From Rhodocollybia butyracea (lineage: Eukaryota; Basidiomycota; Agaricomycetes; Agaricales; Omphalotaceae), in NCBI GenBank assembly GCA_015501585.1, contig JADNRY010000040.1:186001-250000 (forward strand): DNA of 64,000 nucleotides, written 5' to 3'. The notes beneath the pieces were generated by a model. The model was not told the origin of the DNA and made no database searches. It saw only the letters and a program-made list of their open reading frames with translations. Of the stretch, positions 21,927 through 33,236 are shown one piece after another. The first letter of the stretch is position 1, and every line of letters begins with the position of its first letter. The position numbers were made by a program, and so were the translations under genes.

Positions 21927-23029
21927 CTATAAAGCCTTCAAGCGCTTGAGGGAGAGATTTTTAAACATTCTATCAAGCTTGTCTTTGTCGAGCTGCTGTT
22001 TGCCTGGATTCACATGATTTGTTAGCTCGAGTTTTGACACCGAACACTGAGTGGAGGAAAAAATCGTTGTAAAATCATGAGGAAAACATGTAGTATCGGA
22101 GCATCTTACGATAATGGTTAACTTTAACGCTATGAGGGTGAGAGAGGAGCTTGCATCAAACGATCTGCTTTCCACGGCCTAGAAGAATTTTGATAAGAGA
22201 CAAGAACATGTTGAAAAGAAGTAGAAAGAGACCCTAATCAAGTCTCGACGCACATTGTTGTAGAATGTCCTGTATTTACCTATCTCCTCTCGAAGCGTTT
22301 GGATACATTTCACGTGCTCTGCCCTATCCCAAGTCGTCTTGAAATCCCTCAGATCCACTGCGGCCTCGATAGCTGGGAGGTAGAATTCGGATGCATCGAT
22401 GAAAACAGCAAACTCAGGCTGGACCCAGCTCTGATAGAGCTCGAGTTCTTGGGCGGAAACTGTATACTTGTAACGATCCTGCGTCGCGATGTATAATCGC
22501 GCCATAAGGTGAATTGAAACGAGCATGAACCAGTGCATAGCAGCTGGCTGGGCAAGACTGAGAAAAGTCATTACTTACAAAGGCAACGTCAACTGCACTG
22601 GCCAGCAGGAGACAGAGTCCAGATCCGGGAGCGAATAGCTCAGATAGTAGACAAGGGAATGAGTCGTGTATACGTGGGCCAGAACGGCCACGAATGGCAG
22701 ATAATCCAATATGATATCACCAAGAAAGGGAGGGAAGAGGGAAAAACCAGGCAAGTGGGGTCCAGAGTATGCTGATCAGGTGGGGTATTGTAGGTTGCCT
22801 TTTGCGTAAGACGGTACTGTCTAGCGAGTACTAGGGGAAGAACGAACGCGGACGCTGCTCGCCACTGGGTGGATGACTTGAACTGTAAGAAACCTGGCGA
22901 GCAGGTCCAGGCGAGCATCGGGTCTATGGCTTTGAACAAAAAAGTCGTAAGTATGGGGCCTAGGATCATATTAATGCATACGGATGGCAGAAGAACATCC
23001 TTGAAAATTTCGGTCATTGTTATCGACAT
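21927..23029 (-). pseudogene. TM-array copy TM1, frameshifted
   Basis: Begins MSITMTEIFKDVLLPS at 23029, then IDPMLAWTCSPGFL and AASAFVLPLVLARQYRLTQKA. The frame is lost within the T-rich stretch near 22730: the next conserved part (DYLPFVAVLAHVYTTHSLVYYL) is in another frame. It returns after a GTAAGT...CCCAG intron with MHWFMLVSIH, LYQSWVQPEFAVFIDASEFYLPAIEA and the C-terminal exon (QQLDKDKLDRMFKNL), ending at 21927. Membrane protein of the array type, with hydrophobic segments in the first 150 residues and a helical cytosolic tail. The frameshift could be masked by an unseen intron. Confidence 0.5.
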
Positions 23030-23326
23030 GGTGGTGGTACGAGTTCAAGTTGTTTTCTGGCCGTCCTGTTTTTACGTATCTCGGTGGATTGAAGTTGGTC
23101 GCGCCAGTCAGATCGTGTTCAACTAGCACGACAACCAATGCAGTATAAAAAAAGATAGCAGATTGAGTATACAGTATACATTGAGATCTAGACGTGAAGA
23201 ACAAACAGTTTTAGGCTTCGTACTTACAAACAAACGATTATCTCAAACAGATATTGAGTACAGAGAATCTGGTAATAACTAAGGTAACAATCTCGTCTAC
23301 ATCAGGAAGTTTATCGAACTCGAAGA

Positions 23327-24400
23327 CTAGAAATAAAAAGGGACTAGGAACCTATTATCAAACACGGTTTCAATCTTTCCAAACATCATATCAAGCCTAT
23401 CTTTGTCCGATTGCTGTGTGCAAGGGTATATATTCTTCATGAATTTGAGCTTTGTAAAAGAAAGCTGAAGGACAAAGATCAGAGGAAATCACGAGGAAAC
23501 AAGTAGACCAAGTACCGCGATAGTTCTCTTCAACGCATTGAGGTTTTTGATGGCATCTTCGCCCAACGCTTTAGTTTTCTCGGCCTAGAAGGAATCGATA
23601 CAGATAAGCGAGGTGAAAAGAACTAGAAAAAAACCTAAACGACGTACGTTCTTGTAGAATGCCCTATACTTGTCTATGTTGTCACGAAGCGCTTGCACAT
23701 CACTATCGTGGTTGTCTCTATCCACAGCCGTCAAGTTCCTCAGATCCGCCACGGCGTTGATAGCTGGGAGGTAGAATTCGAATGTATTGAGGAAGGTGAT
23801 AAACGCGGGTTGGGTCCAAATTTGGAACAGCACGATTTCTTGACCGGTTTGGAACAGCGCGATTTCGTGACCTCCGATCTCGGAAACTTCGCTCTCATGA
23901 GCATCCTGAATCGCAAGACGGTAGAGGCTAGCGAGCGCCAACCAGTGTGTAGCAGCTGCCACGGCGTACACGAAAAACAGGAATGCTCGTGTGGGAAACG
24001 TCAATTGCACTGGAAAGCAGGTGGTGTTGGTCGGATCCAGGAGGGAATAAACCAAATAGTCGACAAGCGAATAGGTCATATAGATGAGGGCGAGAAGAGA
24101 CACGGCTGGCAGAAGATCCACTATGACATCGTGAAGAAATGCGAGGACAAGGTGATCCCCGAAATGAATGGTCGCGTAGGCCTTTTGCGCAAGGCGGTAG
24201 TGTATAGTGATGACTGCGGCGGGAAGGAAAGTGGCCGCTGCGATCCAGGAAGGCGACAGAAAATAATCTAACGAGCAGGCGGCGTACATCTGGTCGATGG
24301 TTTTGAACGTGCAGGCGGTGAATATGGGGCCAATAATTATATGACCGGATGTCAATAAAAGATACGACTTGGCCATATTGATAAACTTGGTTGTTGACAT
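23327..24400 (-). CDS. TM-array membrane protein TM2, intact
   Basis: A single long exon from 24400 (MSTTKFINMAKSYLLLTSGH) encodes about 270 residues with hydrophobic helices around HIIIGPIFTACTF, PSWIAAATFLPAAVI, LLPAVSLLALIYMTYSLVDYL and AFLFFVYAVAAATHWLALASL. The soluble helical segment FIIWTQPAF-like / FLNTFEFYLPAI follows, then LRDNIDKYRAFYKN, ending at a GT donor. Two small exons follow (EDAIKNL...KRTIA; YPCTQQSDKDRLDMMFGKIE), with the stop at 23327. Probably four transmembrane helices and a coiled tail. No named domain. Upstream leader ACTCGTACCACCATG is shared by the array. Confidence 0.6.
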
Positions 24401-24802
24401 GGTGGTGGTACGAGTTTAAGTGTTATCTGGCCAAACTGCTTTTTACATCAGCGTGACATTGACGCGATGGAACCAATTTTCAAAGATTGTCACGCCATCA
24501 CACCAGTCACGAGTTCGCGTTTAACTTAGCGGAAAATTGGTCGCGCCAGTGAGGTTGTGTTCTAGTGCGACAACCAAAGTAACATGAAAAAACTCAACAA
24601 TGAGTATACATCGAAGCCAGTTCTGAAGAATACACAACTACAAGCGGTTTTTAGGTTTCGTACTTACAAATTAAGTAAAGAAACAATCTCAAAAAGATAA
24701 GTATCGAGTACTACAGAGAATCTACCAGTAATAAGCTAACAAAGGTAACAAGATCTACTATTAGGAGGTTTACCGAACTCGAAGACTAGAAATAAAAAGC
24801 GA

Positions 24803-25862
24803 CTAGAGCCTATTACCAAACACGTTTTCAATCTTTCCAAACATTTTATCAAGCTTATCTTTGTCCGACTGCTGTCTGCACGGGTACATATCTTTCATCA
24901 GTTTGAGCAATAGAAATGCGAGCTGAAGGGCAAAAATCAGTGGAGATCATGAGGAGACAAATGGTCCAAGCACGTACCGCGATAGTTCTCTTCAATGCCA
25001 TGACCTTTTTGATGGCATCTTGGCCGACCGCTTCAGTCTAGAAGAAATTGATACAGATAAGCAAATCGAAAAGAACTAGAAAAGACCTGAACAACGCACG
25101 TTCTTGTAGAATGCCCTATACTCGTCTATCTCGTTGCAAAGCATTTGAACCTCTCTATCGTGGCGTTCTCGAGCTAGAGTCGACAAATCCCTCAGATCCG
25201 CCATGGCCTTGATAGCTGGGAGGTGGAATTCGAGTGCATCGAGGAAGGCAATGAATTCAGGCTGAGCCCAAATTTTTGAACACCACAATTTCTTGGGCTG
25301 TTTTGGGCAGGATGTTTTCACGGTCGGAATATTGGCTCGTGTAAGTATACCGAGTCGAATGGAGGTAGAGGTCAAACAACATGAACCAGTGTGAAGAAGC
25401 TGTCAGGGCGTAAGAGAGAAAAGTCACTCCTCGTATGCCGAACGCGAATTTCATTGAGTGGCAAGTGTAGGGCGGATTGATGAGCGTATAAACCATGTGG
25501 TAAACGAGCAAATAAGTCATATAGACGAGGGCGAGAAGAGCCACGACCGGCAGAAGATGCAACGTCAGATTGTGAAGAAAGGAGAGAACGAGGTGGTCCT
25601 TGACTCGGATATGAATATACTGAGTCATGGTCGCATAGGCCTTGTGCGCAAGACGGTAGTGTGGAGTGATGACTCCGGCGAGAAGGAAAGCGGCTGGTGC
25701 AAGCAAGGAGGGTGACTGCAGGACATCTAGGGAGCAAGTGGCGAACAACTGGTTGATGACTGCGAACGAACATATGGTGGATATAGAGCCCATAATCATA
25801 TGACCGCAAGTCGACGGGGAAAGATGCCACTCGAGCAGCTTGGAAAACTTGGTCGTTGACAT
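24803..25862 (-). pseudogene. TM-array copy TM3, one-base frameshift
   Basis: Starts at 25862 (MSTTKFSKLLEWHLSPSTCG) and keeps all membrane segments up to QEIVVFKN. There TM3 reads AAATTTTT where TM4 and TM5 read AAATTTT, an extra A/T near 25272. This shifts WAQPEFIAFLDALEFHLPAI into another frame. The remaining exons are conserved, with a stop at 24803. A truncated protein of about 200 residues with the membrane part only could be made. Confidence 0.65.
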
Positions 25863-25929
25863 GGTGGTATGAGTTCAAGTCTTTCAAGTCTTTTCTGGCC
25901 AGACTTCTTTTTACATCAGCATGACATTG

Positions 25930-26400
25930 ACGCGCTTCGAACTTCGAAGGCTGCGATTTTCGGGTCCGAGGCCGTCAGCCTTTCCACATCTTCGGCTCCT
26001 CCGAGCGCCTCCAACGTCTTCTTAATGAACATTTCATGTTCAGAGGAGGAAATGGGACTGTCGGGTTCAAAGCCTTCATGAGATCAGAACGACAGCTGGC
26101 AGATCAAGAAATTTGGATTGTATTTGAAGAACAGTAAGAGTTATGGGTCCAACAGCATCTGAGTCCGTAGCCATAGATTCCAAGGGCTCGTTGGATTTTC
26201 CAGGGAGATCCATAACGACGCGAGGAGTGGAGGTGTTCCTGGGCAAGAAGGAATAAAATGCTGTTTAGACGCCCAGGACGAGACGCCGGTAGATTGTAAG
26301 CTTTTAATTTGCGAGGGCATATCTGGGCAAATAAGTACAGAAGACCACAAAGTGCTGAGACGAAACACTGAAACAAAACATTAGAGGCCAAGACTGTCAA
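25930..26400 (-). pseudogene. Composite fragment: TM leader + F-box 5' + calcineurin tail (a)
   Basis: Reading the minus strand from 26400, a TM-like leader and ATG (MLTVLASN) is followed by sequence related to the F-box gene 5' region (SRPGRLN, PGTPPLLASLWISLE). From about 26210 it becomes the calcineurin tail (GIYGYGLRCCWTH in this frame, SMATDSDAVGPIT in the next). It ends with FEPDSPISS and HEMFIKKTLEALGG, as in the last calcineurin exon. The exon holding the autoinhibitory core is missing. Frames do not join without splicing. First of three such units. Confidence 0.5.
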
Positions 26401-26634
26401 CATGGTGATGGCATGAGTTTGATCGAGTTGTTTTCTGGCCGGGAAAGTTGGTCGCACCAGTCTGACCGTGTTCTAGCGCGACAACTAACGCAGCTGATAT
26501 CAAGGCTGGCAAATTGATGAAGCCAGACGTGATGAATAAACGGTTTCAGGTTTCGTACTCACCAGATACTATCGAGTACAGAGAATCTACTAGTAATAAC
26601 AAAGGTAACAAGATAAATTTATCAATCTCGAAGA

Positions 26635-27720
26635 CTAGAAATAAACAGGGACTAGAAACCTATTATCAAACTCGTTTTCAATCGTTCTAAACATTTTATC
26701 AAGCTTATCTTTGTCCGACTGCTGTATACATGGGTATACATCCTTCATGAGTTTGAGCACTTTAAAAGAGAGCTGAAGGACGAAAATCAGTGGAGATCAC
26801 GAGGAAGCAAGTGGACCAAGTAGGTACCGCAATAGTTCTCTTCAATCCCTTGACCTGTTCGATGGTATCTTGGCCGACCGCTTCACTCTAGAAGAAATTG
26901 ATACAGATAAGCAAGTCGAAAAGAACGAGAAAAAACCTGAACAATGCACATTCTTGGAGAATGCCCTATACTTGTCTATCTCATTACGAAGCGTTTGAAC
27001 CTCTCTATCATGGCGTTCTCGAGTCGCAGTCGTCAAATTCAGCAGATGGGCCGTGGCCTTGATAGCTGGGAGGTGGAACTCGAATGCATTCAGGAAGGCG
27101 ATAAACTCGGGCTGAGCCCAAATTTTGAACAGCACGACTTCTTCGACTGTTTGGAACGGCGTGTTTTCACAGCCTCCGAGCTCGGAAGATAGGCTCGCGT
27201 AAGTATACCAAGTCGGATGAAAGTAGAGGTCGAGCAGCGTAAACCAGCGTGAAGCAGCTGCCAAGGCGCATGGGGGAAAAATGGATACTCGCATGCCCCA
27301 TGCAAATTTCGCTGAATGGCAGGTGCCAGTGTAGGGTGAATTGATGAGCGTATAGAGCATGTGGTAAACCAGCAAATAAGTCATATAGACGAGGGCGAGA
27401 AGAGCCATGACTGGCAGAAGATTCAACGTGAGATCGTGAAGAAAGGAGAGGACGAGATGGTCCTTGATATGAATGTACTGAGTAATGGTCGCGTAGGCCT
27501 TGTGCGCAAGACGGTAGCGTGGAACGATGACTCCTGCGAGAAGGAAAGCGGCCGGTGCTAGCCAGGAGGGTGACTGAAAGACATCTAGGGAGCAGGCGGC
27601 GAACAGCTGGTTAATGACTGCGAACGAACATATGGTGGATACTGGGCACATAATCATACGACCGCAAGTCGACGGGGAAAGATACCACTCGAGCAGCTTG
27701 GAAAACTTGGTCGTCGACAT
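26635..27720 (-). CDS. TM-array membrane protein TM4, intact
   Basis: Starts at 27720 (MSTTKFSKLLEWYLSPSTCG). Hydrophobic segments: MIMCPVSTICSFAVI, PSWLAPAAFLLAGVI, LLPVMALLALVYMTYLLVYHM and VSIFPPCALAAASRWF. The soluble part is VLFKIWAQPEFIAFLNAFEF, HLPAI, TLRNEIDKYRAF. Exon 1 ends at a GTGCAT donor near 26945. Exon 2 (VGQDTIEQVKGLKRTIA) follows an acceptor TTCTAG, and exon 3 (KLMKDVYPCIQQSDKDKLDK) ends at 26635. With TM2 it is one of two copies without an evident lesion. Predicted integral membrane protein with a C-terminal helical tail. Function unknown. Confidence 0.6.
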
Positions 27721-27789
27721 GGTGGTACGAGTTCAAGTCTTTTCTGGCCAGACTTCTTTTTACATCAGCATGACATCGACGCGCTTCAA

Positions 27790-28215
27790 ACTTTGAAGGC
27801 TGCGATTTCCGGGTCCGAGGCCGTCAGTCTTTCCACAATGTATTATCTCCGGCTCCTCCGAGCGCCTCCAGCGTCTTCTTGATGAACATTTCATGTTTGG
27901 AGGAGGAATGGCTGCTGGGTTCGAAGCGTTCATGAGATTTGAATTGTATTTGAGGAACGGTAGAAGTTATGGGCCCAGCAGCATCTGAGTCCGTAGCCAC
28001 AAATTCCAAAGATTTGTTGGATTTTTCAGGAAGATCCATAACGACGGGAGGAGTCGAGGTGTTTCTACCAGGCAAGAAGAGCAGGGAGGAGCAAAACGCG
28101 TGTTTAGACGCCCGGGACGAGTCCCTTGAATCTGATTGTATCTGCATAAAAGCTTTGCAAGGGGCAACACAGAAGACCACAAAGTGCTGAGAGGTGCTGA
28201 GATGAAACACTGAGT
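27790..28215 (-). pseudogene. Composite F-box 5' / calcineurin tail fragment (b)
   Basis: One minus-strand frame (27824-28210) runs across the junction. SRDSSRASKHAF, FLPGRNTSTPPVVMDLPEK correspond to the F-box gene (SKISLILPN..., NTYVPRVAVDFLG). KSLEFVATDSDAAGPITS corresponds to calcineurin ([16 protein letters not shown]), and FEPSSHSSSKHEMFIKKTLEALGG to its last exon. Unlike fragments a and c, the switch from F-box to calcineurin sequence keeps the frame here. The first ATG in frame gives about 110 residues. Confidence 0.5.
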
Positions 28216-28378
28216 ATACATTGATGCCAGACGTGAAGAATAAACGGGTTTAGGTTTCGTACTTACAAAGAAAGAATCATCTAAAACAGATACATATCGA
28301 GTACAGAGAAGCTAGTAATAATAATAAGGTAACAGTGCGATCTACTATCAGGAAGTTTATTGAACTCGAAGACTAGAA

Positions 28379-29469
28379 TCAAACAGGGACTAAAAACCTT
28401 TTATCAAACACGTATTCAATTTTTCCAAACATTTTATCGAGCTTATCTTTGTCCGACTGCTGTATCCACAGTGGTATAAATCTTCATGAGTCTGAGCAAT
28501 ATAAAAGAGCTCTGAAGGACGAATTGAATTAATGGAGATTATGAGGAAACAAATAGACCAGCTACCGCAATGGCTTTCTTCAATGCCTCGACGTCTTTGA
28601 TGGCATCTTCGCCGAACGCTTCAGTTTCCACGGCCTAGAAGAGTTGATACAGATAAACGAGGTGAAAAAAAAAACTAGAAAAGACCTAAACAACGCACAT
28701 TTCTGTAGAATGCCCTGTACTTGTCTATGTTGTCACGAAGCGTTTGAACCTCGCTATCGTAGCGTTCTCTACGCACAGCCGTCAAATTCCTCAGATCCGC
28801 TGTGGCCTTGATAGCTGGGAGGTGAAACTCGAATGCATTCAGGAAGGCGATAAACCCTGGGTGAGCCCAAATTTTGAACAGCACAACTTCTTGGACCGTT
28901 TGGAACACCACGTTTTCACGGCCTCCAAGCTCGTAAAATTGACACGCACGAGTATACCTAGTCTCATGGAGGTAGAGGTCGAACAACATGGATCAGCGCG
29001 AACCAGCTGCCAGGGCGAGAAAGAGAAAAATGAATACTCGTATGCCCCACGCGAATGTCACTGAATGGCAGGTGCCAGTGTAGGGCGGATCGATGAACGA
29101 ATAAACCATGTAGTAGACGAGCAAATAGGTCATATAGACGAGAGCGAGAAGAGCCACGACTGGTAGAAGATTCAACGTGAGATCGTGAAGAAAGGAGAGG
29201 ATGAGGTGGTCCTTGATATGAATATACTGAGTCATAGTCGCGTAGGCCTTGTGCGCAAGGCGGTAGTGTGCAGTGATGATTCCGGCGAGAACAAGGGCGA
29301 CTGGTGCGAGCCAGGAGGGCGACCGAAAGAGATCTAGGGAACAGGTGGCACACATCTGGCTGATGACTGTGAACGAACATATGGTGAATATGGGGCCCAG
29401 AATCATATGACCGCAAATAGATGGGGAGAGACACAACTCGAGCAGCTTTATAAAATTGGTCGTCGACAT
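28379..29469 (-). pseudogene. TM-array copy TM5, nonsense codon
   Basis: Starts at 29469 (MSTTNFIKLLELCLSPSICG). Membrane segments are complete through VFIFLFLALAAGSR. A TGA at 28993-28995 stands where the other copies have the Trp of HWFML/RWFTL. The same frame then continues (MLFDLYLHETRYTR, VLFKIWAHPGFIAFLNAFEF, LRDNIDKYRAFYRN) and the two small 3' exons are present, ending at 28379. A point mutation is the simplest cause. Confidence 0.65.
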
Positions 29470-29599
29470 GGTGGTGGTACGAGTTTAAGTCTTTTCTGGC
29501 CAAACTTCCTTTTACATCAGCATGACATCGACGGGACGGAACCATTTGATTGCACGCCAGTCACGAGTTCGCGTTTAGAACTTTAATACTTAACTGGCA

Positions 29600-30110
29600 A
29601 CAGCAGTGCACAACCTAGCACACCACTCACGAGGTCTCAAACTTCTTCAAAGGCTCAGGCTGCGATCTCCGGGTCCGAGGCTTCCACGAAGCCCCAACGT
29701 CTTCTTGATGGGTAGACACTTGTTCATGAGATCAGAACGATGGCTAGCAGATCGAGTCAGTCAGATTTGGATGGTAAGGGTAAGAGTAATCGGCCCAGCA
29801 ACGTCTGAGTCCGTAGCCACAAGTTCCGAGGTCTTGTTGGGTATTTTGGAGGACCCAGGCGACTTCTACTGGTTGGACAGGGGCAGGACTAAATTCTGAA
29901 TGGAGTTCGTTGTGTAATCTAGGGAGATCCACAACGACGCGAGGAGTGGAAGTGACAAAGAGCAGAAAAGCATGATCATTAGAATGAGTGTTTAAAAGAC
30001 TTGGACTCGGTCCCCTGAATCCTGATTGTACCTGCACCAAAGCTTTCGTGAGGGGCAGACCACATTATGCTGAGATGAAACAAACCATGTCATCATAGAC
30101 TCGGTCAAGA
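29600..30110 (-). pseudogene. Composite F-box 5' / calcineurin tail fragment (c)
   Basis: The minus frame keeps more of the F-box N-terminus than units a and b: STPRVVVDLPRLHNELHSE, PVQPVEVAWVLQNTQQDL, against RVAVDFLGLHDRLR and VQPDEVASVLQNIQRDL of the gene at 30227. At about 29845 it turns into the calcineurin tail (TSELVATDSDVAGPIT in the neighbouring frame) and ends with the shortened last-exon sequence near 29640. Adjacent to the presumed F-box donor gene. Confidence 0.5.
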
Positions 30111-30226
30111 CTGCTACTACTGAATACAATTGCGATGACAACTCAGAGATACTTACAATAAGAGGAGCCGCGCTTGTCTGTGCAAACTGAGCTCTACAAT
30201 TTGGATTATTACTCTGGCCTAGCAAC

Positions 30227-31918
30227 TCAATCCTTCTCCTCCTCCTCCTCCTCCCCCTCCTTCTTCAACATTCGTACCACGATCCTCATTCCATTCCTCT
30301 CGATAGGATCCAACGAACGATACGCACCAGCCTCCGCTTCCGACCGATTCAGAAACGTCAGGGTAAACTCTCGCAAGCAGTCCACCTCCAGCGCAGATGT
30401 GCCCACAGCATGGCGCCTGGTAGGGATCCATCGAGACTGGACCATCTCCACCACTGACAGATCACTAAAAGTTTTCGCTGCAACATTCAACAGCCTTAGA
30501 GACTGCAGTCGTGGAATGATAGAGCCTGTTTGCGGGTGAAGAGAGCTAGAGTGATAGCCGTGAAGGTTTTCTATAAAACATGATGATAAGGGACTGCGAT
30601 CGGGGGAGATGTCATCAACTGTGAGATTTTGGAGAGTGGGGAGATGGACAAGGATATAAACCAGGTTGGCATCAGAGATGGATAATTGTTGGATTGAGAA
30701 CGTTGTTAATTGGAAAGATGACTGTTTTACAAACATCATGAAAGGCTTAAAGTTATTCCAGTACTTTTTGATTGGCCAACCCCCAGACTCAGAGTTTTCC
30801 AAATGGAGTGCTTTCAATGAAGGAAAACTGAGGAGAGGGAATACTGAGTCTGAAGCATCAGACACAGACCAGCAACATCCATGGCGTACAGTCAGAATTT
30901 CTATTCTGGAGGAGTAGGGGCCCTTCATAGGACCCTCAGCACGAGAATCTTGCCATGATTCTGTAATCCCCAAGGAAAAAAGGTTAGGACATTGATCAAA
31001 TGAGTCCTGGATGTCAGCCTGGTTAGGAGCGAGATCCAGGTGAGATAATAACTTGAAGTTGAAACTTGTAAATCTCCCAGAAAAGTCATCGTGATTAACC
31101 AAGCTCAAGCTTCGGAGATTTGGTACTGTATCAATGAACGGAATAAGATCTTCCTCAATCATACATGTAGACAGGTACAATTTCCTGAGAACTGGAAATG
31201 AGATCCTGTCCAGAAGGTCCTTGATGGAATAGACAGCACAGTTGAAGGACAAGTCCTGCCATCGGACTATGTGCCCCAAAAATTGCTCTAATGACGGGTG
31301 GAGCACTCCTGGCTTCAAAAAAGAGTCGGTTTGTATGTCAAGGTTGACCGTCATTGGATATTCCTGGGACCGATCAAGGAAATTGGATATCGGAAAGAAC
31401 ACTTGTGCGTGCTCATCCTCGCAGTAGTCACGGGTTGCATTCATCCTCCATTCCAATGATATCCGAGACCATATCGCAGGCATGGAAAGGGCATTTCTAC
31501 GCCAGCGTGAACAAACCGAGCTAATGACCATCGCAGGTTTACTCCTGAGAGCCTGAGAACTATGCATGGGGAGCCTGCGCTTGGAATCAACGACACGAAA
31601 GATATTCATATCGCAACAATCATCAAAGATGCACTGTAAAATTTCGTCGGGAACTTTGCGAAACGGTGAAAGGAGAGACTGAAATTGAGTGGCATACTGC
31701 TCCAAGCGTTCCTTTTCCTGTCTGAGGCATTCTAGACGACAGATTTCCACTTCGTAGTCCTCGAGGTCTCGTTGGATGTTTTGGAGGACTGAGGCGACTT
31801 CATCTGGCTGTACAGAAGCAGGACCGGATAGTGTACGCAGTCTGTCATGTAGTCCAAGAAAATCCACAGCTACGCGAGGAACGTAAGTGTTACTACCGCA
31901 AGAAGAACAGAGAGGCAT
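30227..31918 (-). CDS. F-box / LRR-like protein
   Basis: The start is placed at 31918 (MPLCSSCGSNTY), not at the ATG at 32023, because the conserved N-terminal block follows. The order is VAVDFLGLHDRLR, a coiled coil (RLECLRQEKERLEQY), then the F-box LLSPFRKVPDEILQCIFDDC followed by MVISSVCSRWRRNALSMPAIWS. A long region of leucine-rich, LRR-like character follows (LRKLYLSTCMIEEDLIPFI, LRSLSLVNHDDF, LQNLTVDDIS). It ends in a Glu run (EGEEEEEEKD) encoded by a CTC/TCC microsatellite at 30236-30262. About 563 residues, one exon. By family it recruits substrates to an SCF ubiquitin ligase through Skp1; the substrate is unknown. Agaric genomes carry hundreds of such genes. Confidence 0.8.
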   Translation of the reverse strand: MPLCSSCGSNTYVPRVAVDFLGLHDRLRTLSGPASVQPDEVASVLQNIQRDLEDYEVEICRLECLRQEKERLEQYATQFQSLLSPFRKVPDEILQCIFDDCCDMNIFRVVDSKRRLPMHSSQALRSKPAMVISSVCSRWRRNALSMPAIWSRISLEWRMNATRDYCEDEHAQVFFPISNFLDRSQEYPMTVNLDIQTDSFLKPGVLHPSLEQFLGHIVRWQDLSFNCAVYSIKDLLDRISFPVLRKLYLSTCMIEEDLIPFIDTVPNLRSLSLVNHDDFSGRFTSFNFKLLSHLDLAPNQADIQDSFDQCPNLFSLGITESWQDSRAEGPMKGPYSSRIEILTVRHGCCWSVSDASDSVFPLLSFPSLKALHLENSESGGWPIKKYWNNFKPFMMFVKQSSFQLTTFSIQQLSISDANLVYILVHLPTLQNLTVDDISPDRSPLSSCFIENLHGYHSSSLHPQTGSIIPRLQSLRLLNVAAKTFSDLSVVEMVQSRWIPTRRHAVGTSALEVDCLREFTLTFLNRSEAEAGAYRSLDPIERNGMRIVVRMLKKEGEEEEEEKD

Positions 31919-32159
31919 ATTCGGCAAGATGAGAGAAATTTTAGACGCCAGGCACCGAATTGCTGAATTGCTGAATTGCTTCAGGAAACAATGAGGTAAT
32001 GTACAATGAAATAAAGCATGCACAATGAATATTATCTATAGCAGTAAAGGTTATCGCACATACTGTTCATACAACGAGAGAAGCCTGGTTCGAGCATTAC
32101 TAGTACCCAGAGCTTTTACCATATCTGTACCAGTTGCAACATGCGCATTCATGCCCCAG

Positions 32160-33236
32160 ACTTACAGTGACCTTCCTAAGCGCGCGCATTGACGATAAGG
32201 TGAGTTCGGTAGGGACTTCCTTCTCAACCCAGCCCCGAATAACACTCATAGCTTACTTTTGATCTGTTGCTATCTTCGTTGGGGGTCCGCAACACTAACA
32301 GTCAATCCAGTCTCCTTCAGTAAGTTCATCGACACTGCAGATACTCAGTATCACCGAAACCGTTGTCTGTAACTGAACTCATCGGTTAGTCAAAATTCAA
32401 GATAAGATAGATGCCCCGGCGTACTTTTGGCACTGACAAACCGGAGAAGAGTGACGAAGAAGCTAATCCGAGAAGGCTGGCGTGAGGATTAGCTCCGGTA
32501 CCTCTAGGCTGAGGGGATACGGAAAATGGCACGTTCGGCGTAGAATAGAGGATTGAATATTCTCGTATGCCAAAAACTTCAGTTGGCAAGCTAACTAGGC
32601 AAGGTAATGCCCAGCTCACAACATAAAAAGAATGCCAATAGAAGGTACCTCTGACTGAAAAAGCTGTTAGTACCGCGAATTCCAGTGGCATGAAAAAATA
32701 ACGCACGGGAACGAGTCAAAATGCCTAACCGTCAAAGCTACCGCATCATTCTGGATTGAAATGCGAGAACATTTCACTGTTCAGAAATAACAAAGTATCA
32801 CCAAGGAAATCTTTCGAGATAAGCCAGAGTCGGGTATAGAGTTAAACTTCGAGGGCAACAGCTGCAGACTGTGAGTAACGTTGGACTAGTCGACTAGCTG
32901 TTTCTGGAGGAAAGTTGAGGAAATTGGCGTCAAGGAGTTCGGAGACGGATATTCAGCAAGAGTATCTTTAAGGTCTAGTATGTCGAGCAGGTTGAAAAGA
33001 ATGATAAAGCAAATTAGAAGCAGAAAGTTCGTCACATCGTTGGAGACAATAGCACTGGCTTCGTCACACCGAACGCTGGAAGCAAGAAAAACAACAAAGA
33101 AATTGGCTTTGAGATGTTGGCCCAAACGATGGTGGCTTGGATGGTGCAACAACAACCTGCAACAACTGGCACATTCTGTGACATCACGCGATATTCTTCC
33201 AAGACAGTCGCACAAAAAACAAGCTACACAGTTCAA
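32160..33236 (-). pseudogene. Gene X / calcineurin-tail composite, unit A
   Basis: Reading the minus strand, 33236-32886 encodes a partly hydrophobic protein piece (FLLLICFIILFNLLDILDLKDTL) and 32386-32706 a second piece (YSTPNVPFSVSPQPRGTG, LFSGLSVPKV). After that the sequence matches the calcineurin exon preceding the calmodulin-binding region (CTGTCTGTAACTG..., ILSICS-like, ATDQK). The first part (X) is also found in unit B. Frames are broken. X is not recognised. Confidence 0.35.
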
